Assembly (NCBI GenBank): GCA_020205615.1
Contig: JAINUW010000716.1
Span: 558,001-622,000, forward strand
DNA length: 64,000 nucleotides
Direction: 5' to 3'
DNA from: Panax quinquefolius
Taxonomy: Eukaryota; Streptophyta; Magnoliopsida; Apiales; Araliaceae
Of the stretch, positions 37,615 to 49,643 are shown in pieces. Under the pieces are notes generated by a model. That model saw only the letters and a program-made list of their open reading frames with translations, was not told the DNA's origin and did not search any database. Position numbers and translations under genes: made by a program. Numbering within the stretch: the first letter of the stretch is position 1; each line of letters begins with the position of its first letter.

Positions 37615-38966
37615 AACAGATCCATAACATAAAACACACATAACACTTAACACAAACGGATCTAGAAGCCCTTACATATGGCTGTCAGACAACTTTTTCA
37701 ACTTTTTCCAAATTTTTGAAAACTTGATTTTCATGCACTTTGATGATATGGATCTGGGATCTAACAACCCAGATCACTAAATGACATCTTATAACACACT
37801 TCTAAATAACAAATCACATAATCACCTAAAATTTTAAGGATCTAGCAAGGCTTATGGTTTTATACCTTTAAAGCTTTGATCCTTGAACTTCTGATCTTTG
37901 GCCCTGTTCTTGGAAAGCTAAGAGCTGATAATGGTTTTGTTCCTCATTATCTCTCACTCTAGATCTGATAATTCTAGAGAGAGAATGGGTTGGACAAGAA
38001 TGAGAAAAAAGGGTAAGGTTTTTACGTACTTTAGTTTTTGATTTTTAGATTCAATGTATCATATCCTTGCAAGGTTACAAAAAAAATATGATCTTGGAAA
38101 GATTTGGCACATGGGATAAACATTAGGCTTGATGACTCAAAAGATTTTGAAATATTTTACTTAATGTGTAAGAAAAGGGTAAATGGGTCATTTGTCTTGT
38201 AAATTTAATGGCACTTTAGACAATTGTTACAACCCTTAGGGTTTGACCCTTAGGGTTAAAACATAAGGTTTCAAAAAATTAAATCTAGGATTTCCAAATT
38301 AAGATATTAAAAATGAAAAATGAAGCTTTCAAATTTATAATTCGTATTTTCTAATTATATTAAAGTTTACTAATTATTTTCAAACTTGCTAATTAGGATT
38401 AATGATTCTTAAATAAAATTAAAATTACCTAATTACCAATTAGGGTTTCTAATAATTAGGGTTTCTAATAATTAGGGTTTCTAACTATTAGAATTTCTAA
38501 ATAATCATTAGGGTTATCCCTAATCAGATTGTAATTAATACACAAAAGCTCTATACATAGCATTTAAATTCCAAATTAGGATTTTGATTATCTGAATTAG
38601 GGTTTTAAATTCTCAAAACTGAATTAGGGTTTCTAGAACTGGTTTCTAGGGTTTCATATAAATCGTAAGAATTTTCTAACTGAACGTTGACTTTCTAAAT
38701 ATATACTTAGGGTTTGGACACTGATATAGTTATCTGGTCAACCCTTTACCCTTAGCCACATACTGTACACATATACAACCATATACACAGAACATATACA
38801 CTTATTCACTTAATCCTGAATAATTCACCACAAAAATTTTAAATCCATAATTTTTTTTTCCAGAAATGTCAAATCCATACACTTATTTTTTGTCTAGGTT
38901 TATAATTTAACCTTTAATCCACCATTTAAGATTTAATTATTTTTTCTAAATTCTCGGGTCGTCATA
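37615..38966 (-). repeat. C LTR copy 2, right segment
   Basis: Continues the C LTR after element A and matches 41544-42883 in copy 3. It contains a GATCTGGG/CCCAGATC hairpin near 37750-37775 (again near 41680-41705) and many TTAGGGTTT motifs between 38233 and 38715. Confidence 0.8.
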
Positions 38967-40312
38967 TTCACACCTTCTTCTAAGATTTTCATCCACGAAA
39001 TTCAACTTACACCTTATACATTTCATACTCATCATTACATGCTACCCACAACATCCCTCACAAGAGTAAAAATTTCAATTTGTGCTGAGGAGTCATATAG
39101 ACTATGAATTTTCATTTTCGTAAAGGTTTTATGGATATTCATCTGCAAACCGTCTTAACTTACAGACATAAAAGGGTGATTAGCCCGATATGCCCTGTAC
39201 TGGCCAAGTACTGCTAGTTGGAATAATTTTTCCCCGTTCCTTTTATTCCATTCGCCTTAGGCATACAAAATTTCTTACTTCAGTCTTTATCAAAATCCGC
39301 ACCAAAACAATTTGGTTCGGGAAAATTTTCAAAGAACGCTTAGAGTTCTTATAAACGTTGGTCTAGCCAAATCGAATAGCTTAGACTCATATTGATAATC
39401 AATTTCAAACGAAATATTAATGTATAGCCAAACCCCGTTGGCAAATTAAAATTTTGAAAATAGTTTGAGAATGACGTCATGATGTCGTACTGTATTAGCA
39501 GTCCGTTTGAGGATGTGGTCATTATATGTCTTTGTCATAACACATCATACAATAGTGGAATAACAATTTTTAGATCAAATTCAACAGTAAGTATTCTTTT
39601 ATTTACAACTCCATCATTTTTTTATCATCTCTGCACCAGGTTACATGGTACATAAGTGATAAATAAAAATATATTTTGATATTTCAAATCATTATTGTCT
39701 AGCCAAAATAATTAGCATATATTGTACTTTAAACTATTCAAAAATCTTTGCAAATCTGTTTTATCATCTCAACAAGTAACTAGGTGTAGGTGGCCCGAAG
39801 TCCAGGCATACACAATAGTCACCAAGAGTTGAGAATAAAAATTTATTTTTGAAAAGGCACATAGTGCGTATTTAGCTTGATGTCCAAAAAGTTCGAAGTC
39901 TAGCATAGCTAAGAATTTTGGAAAACCTAATGTATCCACTAATGACCATTTGCTTAAACAGTCTATTTATTCCTATTATACTTAATACTTCATTCACTCA
40001 TAACTATTCCCAGTCCGTCAAACCACACTTATGAATTCATGAACTTTCCACTATCATATGAGTTTAAGAACTTGTCCTAGTCAGACCTTTGGCGTCCATT
40101 CGCTAAGGGGTTCATAAACATTTCTTATAATCATGAGTCACGAAAATACCATAAGTATGAGTTTTAAGAACTCGTACTTATTCTTATATTCTCTACCTAT
40201 ACCCTACCTATCTATTATACACATGAGAAAAGAATCACCTTCTCAACAAGCATATAGCAAATAGCGCGACACAGATATTTCAATGATTATCAGTACCAGA
40301 AACTAAGTGAAT
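38967..40312 (-). other. C internal region copy 2 (truncated)
   Basis: Matches 723-1628 joined to 25549-25985, so it shows the T insertion site without T (TATTT at 39869-39873). It breaks off at about 40312 and jumps directly into LTR sequence equivalent to 27650. About 1.66 kb, including the primer site and one LTR end, is missing at this junction. Confidence 0.8.
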
Positions 40313-42883
40313 TTTAAATAGTTAAATCCATTATCTGATAATCGCTATTAATATTAAAATATTAATATTTTCATGAGAAAATATCAAAAGTTATATTTTA
40401 TAACTTAAAATATTTTTATAACTCTTAAATCATTTTTATAAGATTTTTAAATCATTAATATTAAAAGTCATTAAAATTAACTTAAATATTTTATTGTACA
40501 ATAATATAATTTTTCATGTATTAAAATCATTTTTAAATAATTTATTTAGTATTATAATTAAATAAATTAAATACCATTAATATTCAAAAAATATTAAATA
40601 TTTACGAAATATATTCCAAATAATTAAAAACCCATTTTTAGACATTAAAATAATTTTTAGGAATTTAATATTAATTTTTAATAATTAAAAACCATTTTAT
40701 TCTATTTAATAAATAAAATAATTGATTTTAGAAATAAACTGTCGCTAAAGGGGCATTAGGCGACAAAACCGTCGCTGATTGTGTTCTTGGTGTTCTTAAG
40801 CAAAACCTAGATATGCATGTCAGTTAGCAAGGTAGGTAGTTTGACCGTAATTAATTTCATGTCCCAGTTGGTTTCTAGGCTAGTAATTGTATCAAGATTA
40901 TAGTATTTAGGTAAAACTACATATTCTAACTCATATCATGGCCAAACAACAACATAACAGAGAGATTGAAGCCTCCAAAAATCATGTCAGAGCTGTTCTT
41001 CATTTCTGGGTTTTCCAGAAATGAAGAACAGTTGCTAAAACTTACTTTGAAGCTTCGAATCCATGCATTCTAAGGTTACATAATGTGTTTTATTGGTTTA
41101 TTCATGTATTATTGATGTCAGTGTACAAGTGTATAACATTAGATAATCATAACAACAACAAATCTAAGAGATTTTGTCTGGTCAAAGTAGGGGTCAGGAA
41201 ATAGTTCTTGAAGATCTGGGTTTTCCAGAAACCTTCATCCGGCAAGTTGGTCAACGCTACTTTGACCAATTATATATTTGATCCCGTGCAAGATCTGTTT
41301 GTTCTAAAAGCTCTAGTGTGTAGTTCACATGTCAGTTTACAACATAACAATAACAACCCGACCAAACTATTAAAGAGCATCAAGATTGAAGGCCTGCAAA
41401 ACACTGTCAGACAAAAATCTGGGTTCTGGGTTGCCCAGAAAACCTTTTTCGTGATCTGTCAACGCGGTTTGACTGATCATATCTTACGATCTAGACATGA
41501 TTTAACACTTTTTCGAGTTTCAGATCACAGTATACATGGCATATAACAGATCCATAACATAAAACACACATAACACTTAACACACACGGATCTAGAAGCC
41601 CTGACATATGGCTGTCAGACAACTTTTTCAACTTTTTCCAGATTTTTGAAAACTTAATTTTCGTGCACTTTGATGATATAGATCTGGGATCTAACAACCC
41701 AGATCAGTAAATGACATCTTATAACACACTTCTAAACAACAAATCACATAATCACCTAAAATTTTAAGGATCTAGTAAGGCTTAGGGTTTTATACCTTTA
41801 AAGCTTTGATCCTTGAACTTCTGATCTTTGGTCATGTTCTTGGAAAGCTAAGAGCTGATAATGATTTTGTTCCTCACTCTCTCTCACTCTAGATCCCGAA
41901 ATTCTAGATAGAGAATGGGTTGGACAAGAATGAGAAACAAAGTAAGGTTTTTACTTACTTTAGTTTTTGATTTTTAGATTCAATGTATCCTATCCTTGCA
42001 AGGTGACAAAAAAAATATGATCTTGGAAAGATTTGGCTCATGGGATAAACATTAGGCTTGATGACTCACAAGATTGTGAAATCTTTTACTTAATGTGTAA
42101 GAAAAGGGTAAATGGGTCATTTGTCTTGTGAATTTAATGGCACTTTAGACATTTGCTACGACCCTTATGGTTTGACCCTTAGGGTTTAGACCTAAGATTT
42201 CAAAAAATTAAATCTAGGATTTCCAAATTAAGATATTAAAAATGGAAAATTAAGCTTTCAAATTTATAATTAGTATTTTCTAATTATATTAAAGTTTACT
42301 AATCATTTTCAAGCTTGCTAATTAGGATTAATGATTCCTAATTAAAATTAAAATTACCTAATTACCAAATAGGGTTTTAAATTTACAAATTAAGGTTTCT
42401 AATTATTAGAATTTCTAAATAATCATTAGGTGTATCCCTAATTAGATTGTAATTAATACACAAAAGCTTTATACATAGCATTTAAATTCCAAATTAGGAT
42501 GTTGAGAATCCGAATTAGGGTTTCAAATTCCCGAAACTGAATTAGGGTTTCCAGAACCGATTTTTAGGGTTTCATATAAATCGTAAGAATTTTTTAACTA
42601 AAAATTGACATTCTAAAAATATACTTAGGGTTTGGACACTGATATAGTTATCTAGTCAACCCTTGACACTTAACCACATATTGTACACATATACAACCAT
42701 ATACAGAAAACATATACACTTATTCACTTAATCCTGAATAATTCACCACAAAAATTTTAAATCCATAAAATTTCTTTCCAGAAATGAAATCCATACACTT
42801 ATTTTATGTCTAGGTTTATTATTTAACCTTTAATCCATCATTTAAGATTTAATTATTATTTTCTAAATTCTCATGTCGTCACA
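40313..42883 (-). repeat. C LTR copy 3 (lacks one end)
   Basis: Matches LTR copy 2 from about 27650 to its end but has no copia insertion. It holds the same three hairpins (40993-41031, 41179-41268, 41452-41479). A further deletion of about 85 bp is visible near 40455. Its outer end GTCACA is at 42883. Confidence 0.8.
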
Positions 42884-43045
42884 GTCACAAAGGGATAACA
42901 GTATGTGCTATGTTATGCAAAGTACTATGAAATAGTTGAATGAATATGAATCTATGTTTGATTAATGAAATAAGTTTGATACGTGAAACATATATAAGAA
43001 GGTTTAGAATGTAAAGAATAATTTATGGTCTTATTTAACCAGATA
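42884..43045 (+). other. 5' leader of gypsy element D
   Basis: AT-rich sequence between the end of element C and the gag start. No primer site or LTR is visible. The upstream part of D was probably displaced by element C or deleted. Confidence 0.5.
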
Positions 43046-44062
43046 ATGCCGCCAAGACGTCAAACTCAAAATCAAATGGCTAAAGAATCTATTAACAACG
43101 CTGGGGGACAACAACAAGACCCGATGCAGAACTTTGAAAACATGGTAGCTAAGGCTATGCATGAGGGGAACCAGCTGGACAATCGTCTAACAAACTTCAA
43201 GTATTTTAAGGCTGTAGGACCGCCCGAATTTAGAGGTACAACTGACCCTGTAGAAGCCCAAACTTGGGTTAAGGAAATTGAAAACGCGTTTGTAATAGCT
43301 AGGGTAGCTGAGGGGCAAAAGACAGCTTTTTCCACTTACACGATGAAGGGGGAAGCAAATTTTTGGTGGGAAGTAAATCAGGCGAGGGCAGGAGAAGGTG
43401 TAGTTACATGGGATAGATTCAAGACACTGTTCTTCGAGAATTATTTCTTGTCCAGTATGCAGGCTAGGATGGAGGTGAAGTTTCTAGAGTTAAAGCATGA
43501 GAATATGACTGTTACAGAGTATGCCGCAAAGTTTAATGAATTAGCTAGGTTCGCTCCGCAACAAGTTGATGCAGAGGCTAGGAAGGCAAGGAGGTTTGAG
43601 CTAGGATTAAAACCCTGGCTCTACAACAAGGTAGCGGTGTTTCAGATCAATGCTTTTGCAGCACTTTTAGAAAAAACTATTATTGCTGAGGAGGGGAGTG
43701 AGGCCATGAGCCTTTACAACAAGGAAAAAAGGAATAAGGGTAAGGTCGAGGGAGTTAGGAAGGTGGAAATTAATAGTGGAAGTAGGAGTGGTAATGGCAA
43801 GAGGAAGGGGGGAAATTTTGGAAATGTTCAGGTGAAACAAGAAGGTTTGAAGAAAAAGCAGGTAGTACAGTGTGGTAATTGTGGGAAGAATCACTCGGGC
43901 GAGTGTCTGAATGGTAAGTTTACGTGTTTCAAGTGCGGGCAGGAGGGCCATCTCTCTCCCAATTGCCCCAATCCAAGAATGAATAGTGAGTGTTTTCTGT
44001 GCGGGTCAACGGAGCATAAGGTTAAGGACTATCCGAAAAGGAGAATGGAGGCAGGAAATGTG
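43046..44062 (+). pseudogene. gag: Ty3/gypsy gag, truncated by element B
   Basis: One uninterrupted frame of about 340 codons. I prefer the start at 43046 (MPPRRQTQNQ) to the in-frame ATG at 43025 because MPPR-type starts are common in plant gypsy Gag. The retrotransposon Gag domain spans residues ~70-220 (AQTWVKEIE, FWWEV, WDRFKTLF, LELKHENMTVTEYAAKF, RFELGLKP). A basic linker follows, then zinc-knuckle motifs at the C-terminus, the clearest being CFKCGQEGHLSPNC. The frame runs into the LTR of copia element B at 44063 and stops in it. Protease and pol of D are not in the window. There are no internal stops, so the break comes from the insertion. Confidence 0.85.
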
Positions 44063-45952
44063 TGTTAGGTTTGTAATATACAAGAGCGCAATCAAATTAC
44101 AAAAAATAAGCGTAAATGTGGAAAATCAGAGTTTTACAATTTTACAAATCATATACCCGGATCATCCTTTATGCACAATTATTAATTAAAAGAAAAGATT
44201 TAAAATAAGAATCATACTCTTGAAGATTTGAGCTTCCTCATGTACAAGTTCACCTCTAATCCTTTTCGCGTTCTACTTGAATCCACCGGTTTTGGTTCCT
44301 TCCTTTGATCAACGTTAGCCACCCAAGTGTTTGGCCGCTAGAGGTGATCCACCAAGGAAGAAGAAATATTCAAGAAGATGGGTGGTTGGCTAAACCCTAG
44401 TTTTCTATCTCTATAGAAAAAGAACGTACTCTCTCCAACAATTAGAATCACGTCTATTGTGAAAAAAGTCAACAACCCCTACCAGCCATAATAAGACTCC
44501 TATTACTTATAAATGTGGGCAACTCTCCTTAACAATTAAGGAATTGGGTTTTTTTTATTTTAATTAATTAAGTTCCTTTAATTAATTATGCTCCCAATCT
44601 TATTAGGAATAATTAATTAAAATCTTTTAATTAATTTAACCTCCTAATCTTATTAGGATTATATGATAGTACTTTTATTAATTAATTCCCAAACTCCTTT
44701 AGGAATTAAATAATAATAATAATAGTAATAATAATAATAAGACTCCTCTTATTAATTTATATTTAATATTTTAAAAATACTAACAACAAATATTAAGCTA
44801 TTTAATTTATTATATCACCATAGATTAAATTAAATATACTTAATTTATTATTACGATTATGCCATTAACTTCTTAAATAATTATTCTTCCTTTTATGGTG
44901 TGACCCTTTAGGTTCTCAATATTAAACCGGTTGTGAATAAATCAATTAGAACAATTCTAATCTTATTTAAATAAATAAATTAAACTATTAATTTATTTAT
45001 ATAAATAATATTTATTCTACAATAGGGATAAGCCTCCCTAGCGATCAATGACTTTCCAGATAATATAGATTTCAACATTAATCATAAAAGAACCTTTGAG
45101 TAAATAGTTACCATACAATTCAATCCTTCCACCATACAATGTCCCAATTAAATATAATACATGGAATTACTGTCAAGTCTTATTTTATTTAATTATATGT
45201 ATTTCGTTCCTTAAATGCACAACATCAAATAATGCAAATTAGAAACTCCTTCCTAATTTTATTCTGCCTTGGCCAAGGACTACTGGGTTGTCATTTATCG
45301 AATCACATAGGACATTTCTCTTCTTCTACTAGAAGTGGTAGATTCTTTATTGATCATACATTATCTCCATGTACAACTTATTATACCCAAGTATACCCTT
45401 TGATATACCCTAAGGGTCTTAAAGAATAAGTCAAAGTATAACTCATCATACACAAGATACTATGATGATCTCAAGTCCAAGGATCACTTGTACTACTATA
45501 ACTTTAGGAATTCCTATTGACAGGCAAGTAAAACTCCATTAGGTATTCCTTAGCGAGCCACATTCAGTGAACTTATTCTCTAATAAACACCTACATACTT
45601 ATTTTAGTGTCTCCACAAAAATGATCATGAGATCAATCATCCTCATCCAATGAGCAAGCAACGTATGTACCAATCTATCCAGATTCACTAATCCCCAATT
45701 TAGTAATCCAATGATTGGAAACTATTTTAGTTTTAAGCTTTCTTAGAATTTAGATCTCATTAGAATGATCATCATCATTATTCTAAAAGCATTGCTTAAA
45801 ACTATGGGTTTATCACATATTATAAAACAACATCATGTAGATAATTAAAAGCCTTTAATAAATTAATACTTTTTATTAATAAATGAATATGATTGTTATA
45901 AAGTATATGCTTTATCATCAAACATGATTGGCTTGTGTGCATAATACTTTCA
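44063..45952 (-). repeat. Element B 3' LTR
   Basis: Begins TGTTAGGTTTG and ends ACTTTCA on the plus strand, the complement of the element A LTR ends. It aligns with the visible part of the 5' LTR (62756-64000) and with both LTRs of A. Confidence 0.9.
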
Positions 45953-47955
45953 ATCTCCCACTTGCACTAAAACCAATCGTCATGGTATCTCATACTCTTC
46001 TTCTTTAAGTGACGATTATATTGTTGTTGGATAAGCTTCAGCAAATGGATATGTAATGTTGTTCTTCAGAGTCCACTATCTCTATAATGATTTCCCATCT
46101 TTCAATGATTCCTATAATCAAATGAAAGTGCCACAACACATGTTTAGATCCAAGATGAGACTTAGGAACTATTCCTTGTTCTATAATGATCTTTTCATCC
46201 AAATAATCAACTTGCAGCTTCATTTATAGCGATATACTTTGTCTTTATCACTAAACAAACAACTCTTTGTTGTTTGGAACCTTTCCAATTCACTGCACCA
46301 CTGTTCAAGGTAACGCTTTACCTTAAAGTGGATTTTCTGTCGTCTTGGTTTGTCTAAAAAACATGAGTCTGTTAAGCCCTCTAGTTTTAATTTAGACCCA
46401 CCATAAATATGATCACATCCTTAGTGCCGGTTAGGTACTTTAAGATATTTTTCACTGACTCATAGTGAACTTCTCCAAAATATGACCGATCAACATCAGG
46501 TCTTGTATATTTCATTATATACATGATTGTTACTCATGTGATCTCTGTTTAATGAGTCTATGGGGACTATTAAGAGAGATACACTCCATGGCTCATCAAC
46601 ATGAGACATCTCTTGGAGTTTTCCATGCTAAACGACTTTAGCATCAAATGAATATACGTTCCTTGGGTTAAGTCGAGCATCCTTTTAAATCTATCTATAT
46701 AGATTTGTATCCACAATTATGATACTCTTCCCGAATCATTCATGGAGGAATATTTAGACAACTTTATCTTTACTTATTGTAGCATTAGTATGTCATTCCT
46801 AATCCATAATATATCAACATATAATACTAGAAATGTCACGATGCTCCCACTAACCCTTTTGTACACTCTAGATTCATTCTTGTTTTTGATAAAATCAAAC
46901 CTTTTTTATTGTCTCATCAAAGAAAATGTCCCATATTTGAGAAGCTTGCTCCAATCCATTTCTCTAAGTGTCTACAACTCTTACCTCATTGTATGTAACT
47001 AGATCATCATCTTCTATGATGTGTACCTCATCATCATCATTTATGATGAATCCATACTTCCTAGGTATCTTCGGTACAATTCCAGATTTATGATTCGATT
47101 GTGGTATAATAGGTCTATCTACAGGTTCCTCTTATTTGACTTATAATGTTTTGTGGTTCTTGACCTCTTCAAAATTCTATTATCCTTCCACTAGCTCCTT
47201 CAATGATAAACACCTTTATCTTAGAAGGTAACGTGTTTCACAATAAACACCTTTTGCTAAGTAGGATTATAGAACATATACCCTTAACTTACTTTAGGAT
47301 GTCCCATAAATCGACACTTGTCAAATCTTGTCCCAAGCTTATCCTTTGAAACCTTTTCACATAAGTTGGACAAACCCTTATCTTAACATACTTAAGATTA
47401 GGAATCCTCCATGTCCATAACTTTTATGGAGTCTTGGGGCTGGATTTTGAGGTTACCTTTTGTAGATATACAACCATTTCTAGGACATGACCCTAGAGGG
47501 ATACTGGAATGTCAGTAAAATCATTATGGATCGTACCATGTCCAACAAGGTATGATTTTTCCTTTTAGATACATCAATCAATTATTGCGTATCAAGAGGC
47601 GTCCATTACGAGAAAATCATTTGAGATCTAGAAACTTATTGCACAAGTATTTATTCCTTGATCTAATCAAATAATCTTAATACTTTGCCAATTTGTTTCA
47701 CTTCTGAATTCTTTGAACCTTTCAAATAATTCATACATGTATTTCAACAAATACACATATTCAACTCTTTGAATGACCATCTCCTTTTCTTAAACTAGTT
47801 TGTTCAATTTGCAAAATATATTTACATTAAGTCAAGTACACAAAATCCATTAAGTAATAATTCAGTTCTATACGAAACATTATTATTATAATTGGAACAA
47901 CAATTGTTCTTAAATATAATTCCAAAGATTTCATTGTCCAACAACAAAATGGAAA
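45953..47955 (-). pseudogene. pol: Copia pol remnant, element B
   Basis: On the minus strand the RNase H end (46038-46223: VPKSHLGSKHVLWHFHLI) lies beside the 3' LTR. The RT core is at about 46700-46850 and reads FLVLYVDILWIRNDILML; YVD at 46813-46821 lacks one Asp, as in element A. Integrase and pre-integrase fragments run to 47955 and match 33975-34600 of A. Frames are broken throughout. It is cut by the left border of element G. Confidence 0.75.
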
Positions 47956-49456
47956 TAAGACCCCAATTTTTTTTTATAAAGATGATTTTTCTATAAATAT
48001 CATTTTTGAATATTATGGAATGAATTTGATATAATGTTATAGTTGTGGGTAATATTTATAAATTTTGCTAAGTATGCAAGTTTTTATAAAATATTCAATT
48101 AGTCGGGGAATATTCTTTTGTCGGGAATATTCGTACAACGGCGTAATCATTGGTGGACCCCGCAATGGAATTATTGTCGGATTGAGAAAACGACAAAAAT
48201 ATTTTTAAGAAAATAACGGCGGAAGTTTTACCGTTAATACTATTGAACTACTCGGTAGTAAAAGTACAGTAATACGCGTGGTTGCATAGTAGCACACGGT
48301 ATTGATTATTGATGCTTACATGAGAAGTCACTCAGTTATACTCAATTATTACTACGATAATTCTTGCGCATTATATCTCTCATATTATTGATTCGATTAT
48401 TGTCACAGTATCATCTGCATTATATGTTATATTATTAAATCAATAATTGAGACGACAAAGTTATTCATATTATTAAATTGTAATATTTATAATGTCTAGA
48501 AGTTCTTTCAAGGAGAGGTTTGGTCACCTAATTGCACGCCAATAGGGAGAAATCCTTATTGGAAAGCCCCCTCTTTCCTGGGAACAACCTGGTTACTAAA
48601 TATTGTGAGTTATAATATTAATGATGAATAAGTCGTGTTGATTAAAGATGAATTTGATAGTTTCATTATGTTGGGATTATTTGTGTTAGTAGAAATCGAC
48701 ATCTATTCTGATGATAATTGATGTCTGGAGGTTATATTGTTCAATCGAGTATTCAGGGAACTTTTCGTGTCGAAGTACTATTCACGAGTTACTATTCACG
48801 AGTTACTATTCATGAGTTACTATTCACGAGTTACTATTCATGAGTTACTATTCGTGAGTACACGAATATCCTTGGCCCGTAGTGCATGGATAATTTATGG
48901 TCGTGACCCTAATGAATATCCTTGGCCGTAGTGCATGGATGATGTGGATTATTTATTAACCTGAGTCTCAGCGATAAAATGATGAAAAACTTTTTAAATC
49001 ATAAAAGATAGTAGATTTTATTCTCTACTTGACTCTTTTAATGGATTGCTTATTCCGCTGTAGTTAAACTTGTTGTCTATTGTATTTTATCAGTTTAACA
49101 TTGTTGAAGGCTAATGATAATTTATCCTGCATTATCTTAGTCATAATATTTCTTACTGGGCTAGTTGAGCTCACCCTTTCTTTCACTGTTCTCTTCAGGA
49201 AATGAGAACGTAGCAGGGACTAGTCGGGGGACGGAGTGATGGTCCAGATGATAGCATTAGTAGTCCTCACTATTCTATGAAATAGTTTGATAATAATTGT
49301 AATGAGGACTTATTTTGAGAGTGGATATTGTCTAGAAGACAATAATTGTATTAAAACCCACAGCTCTTGTTGTATATTTAAGATTGTATTTGTATTATGT
49401 ACCATGTATTTGGCGACTCAAGATGGGTGATGTATACCTATTTTGTGGGCGTCACA
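47956..49456 (+). repeat. Element G 5' LTR with 1.5-kb internal deletion
   Basis: Matches the 3' LTR on both sides of a junction at about 48860, which joins sequence equivalent to 55150 with sequence equivalent to 56681. The expected TG start is missing; the LTR starts at (T)AAGACC directly after copia sequence. It ends GTCACA. Confidence 0.88.
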
Positions 49457-49458
49457 GT

Positions 49459-49470
49459 TGGTATCAAAGC
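49459..49470 (+). other. Primer-binding site of element G
   Basis: TGGTATCAAAGC lies two bases after the 5' LTR. It is close to the TGGTATCAGAGC site of array T and nearly complementary to initiator Met tRNA. Confidence 0.75.
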
Positions 49471-49643
49471 TTAGGGATATGATCCCTGGCTAAGATGTGA
49501 GATAAGAACTAGGAGGGGAGAGATGGGGAATTCCTTCGCTAGTATGACCTACCTAAGTTTATTTATTATTTAATTGGTTGGTCAGAGTATAGGGATAATA
49601 TATGATATATTAATTTACCCTTGTTTTGTGGCAGTATTTGAAA
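49471..49643 (+). other. 5' leader of element G
   Basis: Non-coding leader between primer site and gag ATG. Its first half (GGGATATGATC, AACTAGGAGGGGAGAGATG, CTTCGCTAGT, CCTACCTAAG) is shared with the spacers of array T, which shows the common ancestry. Confidence 0.75.

Larger units (their letters stand above)
1..42883 (-). mobile_element. LARD-like LTR element C, tandem LTR-int-LTR-int-LTR, nested
   Basis: Three copies of one LTR (1-722 partial; 26506-38966 interrupted by element A; about 40313-42883 lacking one end) alternate with two copies of one internal region (723-26505 interrupted by array T; 38967 to about 40312, truncated). Read on the minus strand, each LTR begins TGTGACG and is preceded by a purine-rich tract. 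The internal region begins with a primer site, TGGTATCAAAGC (minus-strand reading of 26490-26501). The rebuilt LTR is about 3.8 kb and the internal part about 1.86 kb. I see no gag or pol motif in it, so it fits a large non-autonomous gypsy-type derivative. The left end lies outside the window. A target duplication cannot be tested, although GTCAC at 42884-42888 is a candidate right copy. Confidence 0.8.

Noticed and set aside
38231..38480. Possible interstitial telomere sequence (TTAGGG-like repeats).
   Set aside because: The motifs are dispersed and separated by AT-rich sequence, and they recur at the same place in all three C LTR copies, so they are part of the LTR rather than a telomere relic.
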